Source: Boesenbergia rotunda (taxonomy: Eukaryota > Streptophyta > Magnoliopsida > Zingiberales > Zingiberaceae). From it: a stretch of DNA of 64,000 bases. The position numbers and the translations under genes are program-made. The stretch covers positions 132,196-196,195 of the forward strand of contig JAGFNQ010000848.1 in NCBI GenBank assembly GCA_024364735.1, written 5' to 3'. Positions 31,252-44,441 of this stretch are shown one piece after another. A model generated the notes under the pieces. That model was not told where the DNA came from, made no database searches, and saw nothing but the letters and a program-made list of their open reading frames with translations. Each line of letters begins with the position of its first letter. The first letter of the stretch is position 1.

Positions 31252-33953
31252 TGTTAAACTACCTAAAAACTAAAAGGGGGGCTATTTGGAATTTGCCAAG
31301 AGCAGAGGGGCAAGGGGCAAGAAAGACAAATCATTTATAAGTTTTAGGTCTCACTTTTTCCTTGCGCTGCAGCCAACACTGATCCTTTCCTCCCTTCTTC
31401 ATTCTCTTCATCGCAAGCCCTAAGTCGCAGCCAAGCGATCTCAGCGCATCGACTTCCTCTTCTTCTTCGATCTCATGGGTTTCAACTCGTGATCTTCTTC
31501 CTTCGGCTTCTGTCTTTGTCGAGCCCTACGGTGTGCGATCGATCAGGGTCACGGAGCGACGAATTCTGCTCCTTTTCTGACCTCGCCAGAGCGAGACCTT
31601 GCCGATCTTCTTTTTCCCTCTCGACTACTGGTGAGTCCCTTACCTTGATCGCGTATCTGATTTGGTGAGGGTAGTTGATTCGATTTGATGGAGATCTGAG
31701 GGTTGATGCTTGGTTCCAGGTGGTGCCTGATTCTTGATCTCTTTTGCTCGGCTAATGGGATCGCCGGATTGGAACAGGGGACGCCGGTGACAACTGAGGT
31801 AAGTAGCAATGTGTCGGTTGCTTAAGTTAGGGTTCGTTGGTTCTTATTGTCTTCTGATCTGAGATTAGGATTATGATCTGCGATGTTCTGATTTTTCCGG
31901 TTTCCCTTATGGTTCTTGATCTATGAATGAATGGGAATTGTTATGCGTATTTGATCTGCACCATCCTTGCTATGGTCGAGAGATTAGAGAAGGTGTAGGT
32001 TCTGTTCTTGTTGTGTTAGATCTGTAGATGCCCTATTTGGTCGGTTATGGGGCATGTCTTTGTTTTGTTAGTTCTTTCCTTCTGCCGTGAGGTTTAGCTT
32101 GGCCAAGAATTGGAGGTTTGTTTCTTGATCTGTAGTGGTGATGGGTTGCATTCCATTTGTGTTGATTTACTTCCGTTTGATCGGATCACTTAGAGCAGGG
32201 TAAGTTAATTGAATTGCTATTGTATCATTATTTTTGTAAATGGTTGTGGTGCTGTGTCCTTGCCGAGAGCAACACGGGATTAGGGATAGTTTAGCATAGC
32301 TTAAATTTTCTTAATCCCATGCTTACACTAAGGCCTGAATTAGGGGGTTCATTTGGTTAGGAAGTTAGGGTTTAATTTGGGGATTAATTAATGGTAATTA
32401 ACCCTAATTAATCAAATGAGTGTTTAATTAGGATTAATTGATTATGATTAATCCTAATTGAATTAGAAGTTATATTTGGCTAAGTGATTGTGTATTTGAT
32501 GCAGGATACTGAGTGTCGCGGCTATCGTTGTCGCGGCTATCATTTTTGGACCGAGGGTTCTCGACGCCTGGACTTCTTTATATCGAGGCGGGTACCTCTT
32601 CTTATGCATAGTTAGATATAGTTAGCAGTAGGGATATCTGATATCTTCATTACTGTACTCTTGCTTCGTTAGTTATATCCGTTAGCTTTACTGCTTACTA
32701 TTTCTATATGGATTGGAGATGCACAGTTTACCTTATACCTTACGCTAGGATTTAGGTATTGGTGCATACCGGTTATCTGAGCTACTGCATATCATGTAAA
32801 TGACAGCAGGGATAGATAGTGGATGATGCATGGGATAGTGACATGCATCATTGTTGCACGTAGCATAGGGGACGACCTTTGACTCCCTGGAGGTTGAGAT
32901 GGGCCGTCGTACTTGCTACTCGTGTAGGGGCATATGTAGGCGACCTTTGACTCCCCTAGTGGTTGAGATGGGCCGTCAGACCTGCCACATGACCTGTCGT
33001 GCAGCCCCGTTGGCGGACCCGGCGCTGCAGCAGGTCCCCTACCTATCCGATGATAGCGAGGGACGTTTAGAGCGTTACTCCACCCGATGGTGGGGTACGT
33101 TTATGGTCTCCGACCCTATCCATTCGGTCTCATGTGTACCGCCTTATGGACCGTCTGTTCGTGCAGGGAAGACCATGTCAGAGCCCTACCCACTCGGTTT
33201 GCGTGCCTCCGCGACCTACACCGACTGGCGTTAGGGGTGACCCATGTTGCATCATGAGCATGCTCTGCATCTCTGCACTTGGTTATGTTTGCTGCACTTG
33301 ATTGCTGCACTTGGTTGACATGCATACTACCAGGTTTGGATCGACGCAGGTAGGTATGTAGTTCCTTTACTGCTTATGGTTCAGTTTTGCATTTCTTTTT
33401 ACTGCAGTTATCTTCAGTATTATGATAGATAGATAGACGGTGACCTACTGCTATTATTTCTTCCTGTGCATATCAGACTGTATTCGCTGAGTTCTTAGGA
33501 CTCACCCCGTTAGCCCTGTTTTTCTCTTTTCAGGATGATCGTCTGGATTGCCCAACAGCCTATTCCAGTTCATGTGTCTCCGAGACGATTTCCGCGATTA
33601 TCCAGTGTTTTGGTTGTGGTACATGTTGGTACCCTTTTCTTTTATTCGTTTTGTTTCCTTATACTTCCACTGTCATATGTGTGCTCTGTTGTGACGTCCA
33701 TTTTACGGCAGTATAGTTGTACTTTTGTGTGCCATGGATGCCTCGATTCCGTTTTGGTTTTGTCGTAAGTCGTACCGGTACGCAGCTTTATCAGCATGTC
33801 CGTTTTCTCTTTATACCGTCGCTTGTTCCAGGCCTATAGGTTGGGGTACGAGCCGACTGACGTAGTCGTGGTGGTTAGTTTTTGGATTGTCCGCCGGGAC
33901 GAGGGAGTAGCTGTCCGATCGATATCGGACAAGCGGCTCCTCGGGGCGTGACA
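31252..33953 (+). mobile_element. chromovirus 5' LTR
   Basis: 2702 bases; about 2 percent different from the 3' LTR in the parts I compared, with a 14-base extra copy of a TTGCTGCACTTG unit near 33300. Includes a GATA microsatellite (33424-33437). Confidence 0.9.
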
Positions 33954-33960
33954 ATTTATT

Positions 33961-33972
33961 TGGTATCAGATC
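33961..33972 (+). promoter_or_regulatory. chromovirus primer-binding site (iMet tRNA)
   Basis: TGGTATCAGATC, seven bases after the LTR end; the canonical site is TGGTATCAGAGC. Confidence 0.75.
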
Positions 33973-34159
33973 AAGGTTCTCGAGATACTTTTTGGTCTTG
34001 TGGGTGTCCTTCGGATTTTATGTCGGAGTCGTTTCTCGATGGACGTGATTGGGACATGGCGGCGACGTGACCTCTCCAGACGATCCCTATGTAATGGTAA
34101 GATTTTGTTGATAGTTATAAGAATAACGGTAATAATGATTGGGTCATATCTGTGCAGGT

Positions 34160-35700
34160 ATGCCCCGTCGTATCGAGCTGACCCCGCCTCGGCCCCGTGG
34201 TGGCCCTCGGTGACCACCACGTCGGTTGACTCGGGAGCCTAAAGGAGTTGCGACTATCAGAGCAGAGGTGGAGTCTCTAGAGAGACGACCTGTGGTTGGT
34301 GCTGGACGGCGTAGACAGACGTCTCCGGGCCAGAGGCTTCCATCATCGAGGACCCCTTCACCGTTTCTGACAGCTGTTCCAGTCGCACCGCCGACAGTAC
34401 CATCTGTCGCCCCCCCGATAGTGCCTTCTGTCGCACCCCCGGTTGTTCTTTCCGTAGCACCCTCGGTGGTACCCGCTACGGTATCATTAGCAGAGCAGTC
34501 AGCATCGCAGCCGATCCACCTGGTACTTCAGACGCTACAGCAGTTGATTCAGACTTTGCAGCCGGTGTTGGCTTCTACTCATCCGACACCTCTGCCGGCT
34601 CAGACAGTACCTCTGGAGGGGCAGACATTCGGAGTGTCGGGACAGGCAGCGCAGTCAGTACCCCCGGCAGTGCAGCCAGTCGCCTCACCCGTACCACCTG
34701 CGGTACCAGCGGCCCCTGTGGGCCGAATCATGGACAGATCACGGATTCCAGCATTGGCTGCATCCGTGAAGGGCAGGTTCACACTGTTCCACGGAGGGAA
34801 CGATCCGGGCGTAGCCCAATCATGGCTTAGCACTGTGGAGGATACCTTCTCATATATGTCCTGCTTCGACTGGGAGAAGGTTGGCTTGGCGGCCTACCAC
34901 ATGCGAGAGCGGGCCACGACATGGTGGACGGCTCAGCAGACCATCTACGGCGAGCACCCGATTACTTGGGGCATGTTCAGAGAGGCCTTCCGACAGAAGT
35001 ACCTTCCTGCAGCATATCAGATGACTCATCGTGAGCAGTTTCTGCATCTCTAGCAGGAGGATCGGACAGTATTAGAGTACGATGCGGAGTTTAACCGCTT
35101 GGCGGAATATTGTCCCCTCTTAGTTGCAGATGATGGGGAGCGGAGGATGCATTTTATGTGAGGGTTGGCCTCGAATATTCAGCTTCAGCTGTCCACCTGC
35201 AACATTACATCGTATCGACAGGCGCTAGAGCGAGCCCTTATCATTGAGTCTACTCGACAGCGACTGTTCGGGGACAAGAAAAAGGATAAGCGACCAGTTT
35301 CTGATGCAGCACAGCCTCAGCCACAGCAGACCTCGCGGAAGCGAGGTAGGCAGAGGCAGCCAGGGCAGGATATTTCTAGGGCTACATTCGGGCCTCAGAA
35401 ATCCGGACGTACGACGACGGACTCCTCCCAAAGTTCTCAGCACGACTAGAGGACCCCTGCTAGACACCGTTGCACGCAGTGTGGTTCCAGGAGCCACGAC
35501 AGATCGGAGTGCACCCTGGCGCAGGAAGTGTGATATTACTGTCAGTTGTCGGGACATATGTGCCGTGATTGTGCCCGGAAGGCACAAGATACGGCATCCG
35601 GAGTCGCATCACAGGGAGAGCGTGCTGGTCCGGCACGAGCACAGTGCGGGGGACGGGGGTCACGGACTTCTTCGCGGACTCAGCCGACCGCCCCTCCGCC
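34160..35700 (+). pseudogene. chromovirus gag, with two zinc knuckles
   Basis: ATG 34160 starts MPRRIELTPPRPRGG. After a Pro/Val/Ser/Gln-rich segment, the gag core follows (GRFTLFHGGNDPGVAQSWLS; WEKVGLAAYHMRERATTWW; FREAFRQKYLP). Two CCHC knuckles: CTQCGSRSHDRSEC (35472-35513) and a second whose first Cys codon has become TGA (35531), leaving YYCQLSGHMCRDC. In-frame stops at 34211, 35051, 35159, 35447 and 35531 disable it. The family role is the virus-like capsid and RNA packaging. Confidence 0.85.
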
Positions 35701-35879
35701 CGAGCATGTGTATTATATGTTCGGGCAGGGCCCCAAGCATACTCATTCATCAGTGATCCCTCAGCACCCCGTTGTGGAACCGCAGCAGCAGTCTTATATC
35801 GGACATCAGCCTGCGATGTATCTGCCTCATCAGTCGTCTAGAGTTTCTATACCACATCCTCCACCGGTACCTGCTTTAC

Positions 35880-36457
35880 CCCCACTGCCACCTGAGACGG
35901 GTCGAGTGTATGCACTCACCCGAGAGGAGGCTCAGAGAGCTGACGGTTCTGTTTTCCGAGGTACCGTTTCCCTTTATGCGCATTCTACAGAGTTACTTAT
36001 TGATACTGATAGTACCTATTCCTTTATATCACGGCTATTCTTGAGCAAAGTCTGTAGGTTACCGACGATTAGGGCACAGCCTTTGTCTGTGTCCCTACCT
36101 TCCGGAGAGGTATTGGAGGTCACCCAGGAGGCCAAGGGGTGTCCTCTAGATTTTGTTGATGTCATCCTTACCGTGGATCTCTCCGTATTGGATATGATCG
36201 AGTTTGACATCATCCTTGGCATGGATTGGCTGACGACCTCCCATGCTACTGTCGATTGCCATTCGAGGGTGGTCACTTTCCGACCTCCTGGCCAACCCTC
36301 GTGGGATTTCCTTGGCATTCGGGATGATGGTATATCGGTCATCACCGCTCTTCAGGCGCAGAGGCTTCTATCACAGGGATGCCGAGTATTTTTGATCTCG
36401 TTGATCAGTACAGATGTCAGCAGCAGTCCTCAGATCTCAGATGTTCCTGTGGTCTGA
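35880..36457 (+). pseudogene. chromovirus aspartic protease region
   Basis: Same frame as gag. The active-site motif reads LLIDTDSTYSF (about 35990-36025), where the family has DTGST/DTGAT: the catalytic-loop Gly is replaced by Asp. FDIILGMDWL follows at about 36205. A TGA at 36455 ends the stretch. Confidence 0.8.
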
Positions 36458-37205
36458 GAGTTTTCTGACGTCTTCCCAGATGAGCTACCAGGGTTGCCTC
36501 CCAAGAGGCAAGTGGAGTTTTCTATTGAGCTGATTATGGGGACCGCGCCGGCATCAAAGGCTCCGTATCGGATGGCACCGAAGGAACTGGATGAACTGAA
36601 GGTTCAGCTCCAGGAGTTATTGGACAGGGGTTTCATCCGACCCAGTGTCTCTCCATGGGGTTCTCCGGTATTATTTGTGAAGAAGAAAGATGGCTCTATG
36701 CGACTTTGCATCGATTATCGGCAGTTGAATACAGTCACTATTAAGAACAAGTACCCCTTACCACGGATTGATGATCTATTTGACCAATTGAGAGATACAT
36801 CAGTGTACTCAAAGATAGATCTACGATCAGGTTATCATCAACTGAGGGTCAGAGATTCTGATATCCAGAAGACAACGTTTCGTACCCGATACACGCACTA
36901 TGAGTTTGTGGTGATGCCATTTGGGCTCACCAACGCGCCTGCGGTGTTCATGGATCTCATGAACCGGGTATTCTTGGAGTACTTAGATCGGTTCGTCATT
37001 GTATTTATCGACGACATTTTGATCTATTCTCGTTCGTCAGAGGAGCACGCTCAGCACCTTCGCATCGTCTTGGAGACGCTTCGGTGGGAGCAACTATATG
37101 CGAAGTACAGTAAGTGTGCTTTCTGGTTATCGTCCGTGGGTTTTCTCGGCCATATTGTGTCCAGCAGGGGCATTTCTGTCGACCCACAGAAGATTGAGTT
37201 GGGAG
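36458..37205 (+). pseudogene. chromovirus reverse transcriptase
   Basis: Follows the protease in the same frame: PYRMAPKEL, SPWGSPVLFVKKKDGSMRLC, YRQLN, PLPRIDDL, SKIDLRSGYHQ, MPFGLTNAP, and the catalytic FIDDILIYS (the YxDD box). The palm motifs are all present. Just after VDPQKIE (about 37198) a small deletion shifts the frame relative to the downstream SWEQPKSVHEVRSFLG. Confidence 0.9.
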
Positions 37206-37790
37206 CAGCCTAAGTCAGTTCACGAGGTGCGCAGCTTTCTGGGCTTAGCTGGCTATTATCGACGCTTCGTCGAGGGGTTTTCTAGTATTGCCGCACCACT
37301 GACACGCCTGACCAGAAAGGGCGTGAAGTTTGTCTGGACCGAGGCATGCGAGATCAGCTTTCAGGAGCTGAAGCAGCGGCTTGTATCTGCGCCAGTTCTA
37401 GTATTGCCTTCCGGAGAGGATGGCTTCACCTTGTATATCGATGCATCTCTTCTGGGACTGGGCGCAGTGCTCATGCAGCATGGACGGGTGGTCGCTTATG
37501 CTTCTCGGCAGCTGAAGGAGCATGAGAGGAACTATCCCGTTCACGACTTCGAGTTGGCTGCTATTATCTTTGCGCTGAAGATCTGGCGGCATCTTCTTTA
37601 CGGGATCACCTTTGAGATCTTCACGGACCACCGGAGTCTTTAGTATCGCTTCACTCAGCGAGAGCTGAATCTTCGACAGAGGAGATGGATGGAGTTCCTG
37701 AAGGACTACGATTGCACCATTGGCTATCATCCTGGGAAAGCCAATGTGGTAGCAGACGCACTGAGTAGGAAGACCAGAGCAGTCTTAGCA
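37206..37790 (+). pseudogene. chromovirus RT connection and RNase H
   Basis: SWEQPKSV...FLGLAGYYRRF connects to RNase H with LYIDASLLGLGAVLMQ (first Asp), ELAAIIFALK and FTDHRSL, then TAG at 37641, where related elements have Lys or Gln, and then QRRWMEFLKDY and GKANVVADALSR. Confidence 0.9.
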
Positions 37791-37989
37791 TTTCAGCGAG
37801 TGATTGTCACAGAGTTGATCCAGAGTTTTTCAGAGCTGGGATTAGAGGAGCGGGCCCAGACCGAGAGGGGTTTGCTGGTGACTATGGTTGCGCAGTCAGC
37901 TATCAGGTCCAGGATCAGAGAGGCGCAGGCCAGTGACCAACATCTGCAGTTGCTGGGTTGTCGCATTTCCGCCGGGCAGCCGTCTGACT

Positions 37990-38513
37990 TTACGCGGGAC
38001 AATGACGGCATCCTGTTTTTCCGAGGGAGACTATGTGTGCCAGAGTCACACCCAGTCAGGGAGGAGTTATTACAGGAGGCTCATCGTTCACGGTTCGCTA
38101 TACACCCAGGCGGTACCCGGATGTATCGAGATTTGAGACATTCCTACTGGTGGAACAATATGAAGAGGGACATTGCGGATTTTGTTGCTAGATGTCTCGT
38201 CTGTCAGCAGGTTAAGGCGGAGCACCAGAGACCTGCTGAGTTACTTCAGAGGATTCCCATTCCCGAGTGGAAATGGAAACACATTACGATGGATTTTGTG
38301 GTAGGACTGCCCAGGACTAGGAGAGGTCACGATGCGATTTGGGTGATCGTTGATCGATTAACCAAATCTGCACATTTCTTAGCTATTCGGAGGACGGATT
38401 CTCTCGACAGGTTAGCGGAGTTATATTGTCGAGAGATCGTCAGATTGCACGGAGTACCCCTGAGCATCATATCGGACAGAGATCCTCGATTCACCTCCCG
38501 TTTTTGGCAGGGC
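37990..38513 (+). pseudogene. chromovirus integrase, N-terminal and first part of core
   Basis: HHCC zinc-binding segment (HPGGTRMYRDLRHSYWW, then CLVCQQVK), then TMDFVVGLP (first catalytic Asp) and SDRDPRF (second Asp). The frame is cut after WQG by the insertion at 38514; AGGGC there is duplicated at 49532. Confidence 0.9.
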
Positions 38514-41392
38514 TGACGGGCCCAAAATATACTAGATTATTTGTCACGAAATGTATGGGCTCATCAAATTTAAATATCAATGAATGAATGAATGGAATGC
38601 TGGAAACCCTTTTACAATCAAGAATATGAAAATGTAATATAGGGGCCACAGGTCGTATTTTTCTCGGGGCTAGTTGACGTTGTTCGATTCAAGCTCGTAT
38701 TTAGGTGTCGTTTGTGTTTTCGGGTTTCAAATAAGGATTTGGGTTTGGGTTCAATCCGAAATGGAAAACATGATGCAAAGGATCAACCAAAAGGATAGCT
38801 TACTATGAAACTCAACAAGTGGTAACAATGGTTAACTCAATCAATGGAAATCTAAATCAAGGCACTAAAGCAATTTTGGAAACAAACAAATCTGATTCCA
38901 CTTGCAAAATTTCCACTGCAAATTAGATGGAGCTTCAAGATCTACAACATTCAAACCTAAACATCCATTTCATACAAAATTGCACGCAACCAAACTTGAT
39001 ACTCAATCATTCAAACTCATGTGCCATTAATAATATCTGATATTAAGTGCAATAATTAGAAACCTATGGCAGTAGAGAAATCTGAATTTCAGAAACAATT
39101 GAATGGAACTCGAAGCACTAAGTTGCACAAAAAATCAAGCTGCCCACCATGCATCTTAGCATGTTTTATGGATACAAACTCACAAGCTTTTAGAAACTGC
39201 TGTGCCAAAAATTATCAACTTGCATGTAACCAGGAACTGAGAATTCAGAAATGGACGGATCAATTCGGTTGGGAACAAGCTATCAGAAACATCATTTACT
39301 GAAATAAGGAAAACAATGCAACAATCACACTAATGCTGTTCAATTCCGAACTATCTTCATGCAGGGTTGAATTGCAGAATTTCAGAATTGACATGTTGGA
39401 AAACAATTCGTGCAGGCTGAAAATTCAGATTGTAGACACATGAATCCAGAATCAATTCATTGATACAAGGTATTGATGTTAAGAAATCAGGTTGTTCAGT
39501 CCAAAAACGCAGCAGAAACTTGGCACAGCAAAATTCGAAGACAGGTGTGCAGAAATAGCAGCTTACTTCCTCTTGGATGCAAGATTGAACAAGCTACTGA
39601 TGTGAAGCCATTGAATGTGATATAAACAAATTGGGAGCAGAATTCAACGCCCAAATGATTGCAGGAATTAATTCAAGTGAAACAAAGATTCAGAAACCAA
39701 AATTATGTGCAGAAACAAAAATTGTGCAGGGACTGAAACTGAAAACCGTGGATAACTGAATTCAGAAATTCAATAGCAATTTCAATCTTAATGAAACATT
39801 CTGCAAAATGAACTCAAAACAAATGGAGCAAAACTCAAACTCAATGCATATGAAACTAAGGAAGGAACTGATACTCAACTGATGCTGATACGCAACTGCA
39901 GAGCTTGATACGCAGCAGGAAATGGAATTTCAGAAATGAAATTGAGCTACAAAACAAACTAAACTAATTGCAATGGCTCACTACAAATTGCCTAACTAAT
40001 TACTGATACCTAATTACATCTGAAAACAAATTCAGAAATCTGAAACTGAAACTGATTGAATTTAATACGCAGATGCCGAAACTGATACGCAAATGCCGAA
40101 ACTGAAAAAACTAAGTGAAACTAGATTGCTTGTTCACTAAACACACTCATTAGCTAACTAACTTGAAGATTCAAAACTTAAATTAAGCTAAACAATTCAG
40201 AAAACGAATGTAACCAATCTGAAAACAAGAACAGAAATGAAACACTGCAGAATTCGAACATTACAACTAGAAACAATGAAATTAGCTATGGAAAACTAAT
40301 CCTCAACTCTCCTTAAGCTCAAATGCTTCTTGGTCGTCAAGCAAGAGTGAGCCTCGAACCCGCAAGCTCAGCAAACAATTGAGAATCAGCTCAACAATTC
40401 AAATCTAGCTCACACTCTGAACCAATCTGAATTTCAAATCGCTTTCCTCAATCTGGCATTGTCCAAGTGCGCGGATGGTGTGGGGATGATGCCGAACACT
40501 CCAGGGAACCCCTCTGAATCGCTCGGGTGGATGAAGGATGGAGCAAAACCGAGATTGAAGCTGTAAATGACAGAGCTGCGGAGACCTCACAACAACTCTG
40601 TTTTGGCCAATTCGGAGCTGGAAATTCACCGTGAGCCTTCCCAATAGCCTAGCAATTGATCTATTAGAAGGATTGAAGGGTCGCGCCCCTTTGGATGAAG
40701 AAATCTAGCTAAAAATAGTGAAGAAAAACGATGAAGAAGATGACTGCGGCGGAGACGCGACAAGGAGAAGAACAGTGCAGTGTTTGATTAAATACTTAAG
40801 CACGGACGGTCCAGATTGATTTGATGAAATCCAACGGCTAATCTTGCTCTGATTGGAGCCAAACTTTAATGATGATGATCTGAGGTCAGGATCTGCCTTG
40901 TGGTAGCTCGGATCCTCCAGATATGCAACGGATGGTCCAGATCAAGCTAATCTTTGAATGGATGATCTAGAGCCCTCCAAGCTTGATCCAACGGTTGATC
41001 TTGCTCTGATTGGGATGAAATCTTCAGATCTTGATCAGGGTGCTTAATCAACCCTAACCCTAGCTCGGATTGCTTCTGATCGTCCCGGATGGCTCAGATC
41101 TAGCCGCTCTTGAATCGGACGGCCCGGATTAATCGTAGGCTTGATAATTCGGTCCGGTTCACATCCGACTCAGGTTTGACCCAATATGCCCTAGGTCCAG
41201 GATCCTTTGATGCCTACAAAAATATATCAGAAAATTAGTGGCCAAATAATCCAAAAAAATGTATAATTTTGCAATTAAGTCCAAAATAAGAGGAAATCCT
41301 AAAACCTAGGGTAAAATCACAATTAAGCAATAAAAACATAGGTCAAACATGGATTTTAATATCTAAAATAATCACAAAAATGGTACTTATCA
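38514..41392 (-). mobile_element. 3' LTR of the young element
   Basis: Compared with 46653-49531 I see, for example, G/A in CAGGTC(G/A)TATTT, C/T in TATAAA(C/T)AAAT, G/A in GGATCT(G/A)CCTTG, and T/A in GCTTC(T/A)GATCG. Open frames within (39066-39302, 40644-40405) recur identically in the other LTR and are not genes. Confidence 0.92.
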
Positions 41393-41410
41393 ACTCCCCC
41401 ACACTTAACC
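41393..41410 (-). promoter_or_regulatory. polypurine tract next to 3' LTR
   Basis: The minus strand reads TTAAGTGTGGGGGAGT directly before TGATAAGTACC. The same core recurs at 43734-43746 and 44424-44437. Confidence 0.8.
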
Positions 41411-44400
41411 TTGAGCGTCTCGCGAAACTACTAAATAAGTATCCCTTAGGCTTTCTTAAGCATAATTAGAAACAAATGAAAAGAAATTACCTAGGGTTGT
41501 CAATTCTCATAAATCTAAGCTCTATGGATTAGTATCTTGTCCTTAAATCAACAACTTAGCCTTTTCATCTATCATGAATCATTGAGATGAATTTAAATCA
41601 CTAGCCTTTCATGGGAAGTTTTGGTGGCTCTCTCCTTAAGTTCTAAGTTGATGATGGAAGTGGAGCTCACTCTCACACATGCTTCTTGCACTACCATAGG
41701 CTTGCTTATTATCTACTCTCCACCATTAATCATGAATAGGATCAACAACTATAAAAACAAATGGAAACATGAAAAATAGTGAGAAATGGAATAAAAGTCA
41801 AGAAAATGGAAAATTTGATGGAGTGGGAGACTTGGTTGCTCAAAAATATTTCCAATGTGCTTTGCCCCATCTTGACAGTCCTCTAATGATATCAAAAGTG
41901 TGGTGAAGTCAAATTCGAATAATTTCTTTGATTTGGATGAAAATCCCTTCCTTGGTTTCAATGTGCCAACTCTTCCCTAATGCGTGCCAATTTTTTTCTT
42001 TCATCTTCTTTCATCAAATCTTTTTTCTTTCTTTCTTTCTCTCTAGTGAATTCAGAATGTAATGGAGCAAAGAATTTGATTTGGATGTGAGAAACTTCAC
42101 TGATTTCATGGTGCTCAAAATTTCAACTTTGTGTACCAACTTTTTTTTTTTTCTCTCTTTTTGTTTTCTTTTCTCAAACTGTTTTTTTTTTCTGTTTTGA
42201 TTTCTCAGTCCTAGAGCCACATTCCTTCCAATTCTTATCAGCTAAGGATGCACTCATCACTTGTTGACATATTCCGGTTCTTCATTCTTTGATTCACAGC
42301 CTCAAAAACTCAGAATTCAGCCTCATTTTGACACAAATTGCACAAACTGCTGATATGGAAAACCACCTTCTGAATTTTCTTCCCCAGCTGCATTTTCCAC
42401 TCTGATTTGTTTCAGTAACACAATGCTGGATTAGAGAACTCAGATTCAGTTTATAGTTGATTCGAAATTTCTTGTTTGGAACCAAATTTGATATAGCAAT
42501 CACATTTCTGCCCTTGAATTTCTGCACAGATTTGATATGGCACAGCTCTCTGCATTTTCTCTTCAACTCAGAATTCGTTTCTGATTTCTACAGCAAAGGA
42601 CAGCTGCATTTTAGCTTCCAGCAATTTGTGTTCTGATTTCTACAGCCTTAGCTCAACTTCTTCACAGCTTCCACTCAGCTTGTATCATTCCACAGCCCTC
42701 AGATGCAGCACTCGGCAGATTGCAACATCCCAATGCCTTGTAATTCAGATTTTTCAGCTCATATTCAGCTTTTGTTCACACATCTTGTTCAGCTCTTTCG
42801 AATACTGATTTTCCTAGCAAAGTACAGCTGCAAGTCCAAAACAAACTGACCAAAAACAGCTGCAATTTCCTTTCCAACAAAGTGGCCGAAACATCCTCTA
42901 TTAGCTGCAAATTTCCTGCATTGATCCCAGCTTCAAAAAGCTTCAATTTAGCCTCCATTCAACTTTTTCTAAGCTTCATTTTTAGACTTAACAGCTGGAG
43001 TTCAGCTTGTTTTAGCTGCTATTCCGATTTTACCACTCCCAATTCAGATCTTAGCAAAGTTTTACTGATTGCATCATCCATTTGTGCTACAAACTCCATT
43101 AATTTCAGATTTCTCTTCATGGCACAAATTTCCTTTTCCTTTCTCTGTTTTTGGCACAATATTCTGTATTGGATCAGATTTTTAGCAGCTTCCATCAGTG
43201 AACTCTATCAGATTGTTGCGGGCTTAGTTTCCACAATTCCAACTTCCAAGTTTTGATCCAAGTCAATTTCCCATCCAACATAGCAAATTTTTTGTTTTCT
43301 TTCTTCACCTTGGCACAAGCTTTTGCGTGCCAACTTAATTTGATTTTGTTTTCTGAATTTTTTTTTTCTGTTTTACTCTCCATTTCAGCTCTACGGCATA
43401 GTCATTACAAAACTCTGATTCCCAAAATAAATACATCACATAGTAATGAAGAGTTAAATGCTTCACTAGGTGAGTTGATACACTTCCATTTTTTTCTTCT
43501 TTTATCTCATCCTTCCTTTTTGGCACTGATTTTTTTAATGGTGCAGATTTTTTTCTTTGTTTGCCACTTTGATCTTCAAAATGTAGTAAAGAATCTAAGT
43601 CTCCAATGGCTCCCACCTCTCTTGCTCATTTTTGGCACCAAACATCACTCACTTGGCACATGCAAAAAATTTTTTTTTTTTTTTCCGAATTGAAGTGCCT
43701 CCTTGATACCAAATCTTTCCAAATCACTAATCACTCCCCCACACTTAAAACTTTGTCCGTCTCGGGCAAAATAGCATCAAGAAAACATCCCAAGCAAACA
43801 AATCCATAGAAAAATTGGGGTTAGAATTAGGAATAAGGAAAGACAAATAGGATAAATATGATTTTTGCCAAAGTTGATGTGGAAAAGTAAACAAAGTGAT
43901 TAGTCTCTATAGATGTGATCCAACCATTGAAATATGATTTCGAAAGAACCTAGGCAAGTTCTAGAGCATAATAACATGTGTGTATCACAAGATAAGGCTA
44001 ATCTCACTAGGTAAAAATAATTCATCCCAAGTCCTCAATTAAGAATCTAAAGCAAAGGAGTACTCAAGCATCCAAGATTTCATCCATTAGCTCAAATCCT
44101 AAGTTATAACAACCAAATTTAATTTATTTTCTAAAAGACTCTAAAATGCTATGGAGAAAACCTAAAGGGATACATTTATTCCTAATCATGGAAGAAAAAG
44201 TGCTAAATGGAATAACAAGGTATTTACATTGACTCCTATGCATTCTGCTCTACTCATGCATTTATTAGCAAGGACACGATTTGAAAGAAAATTCTAAAGG
44301 TCATAAAAGTGAAAGAAAATGCAAAAAGAAATAAACTCCCCTTTATTTCAGGTGGACGGAGTCTATCCAGAAGGAGCCTCCATCTTGGTAGTGGAGGAGT

Positions 44401-44441
44401 ATGAGTGGCTGGGAGAAATAGGACTCCCCCACACTTGAACC
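41411..44441 (-). other. long non-coding 3' internal part of the young element
   Basis: About 3 kb with T-rich stretches and frequent stop codons in all frames. It contains two extra polypurine-like cores (AAGTGTGGGGGAG) at 43734-43746 and 44424-44437. I find no domain. Confidence 0.65.

Noticed and set aside
31549..33325. Open frames inside the chromovirus 5' LTR
   Set aside because: The same frames recur in the 3' LTR with non-conservative changes; they are LTR sequence without domains.
39066..40644. Open frames 39066-39302 and 40644-40405, identical at 47205-47441 and 48783-48544
   Set aside because: Identity follows from the two young LTRs; no evidence of coding.
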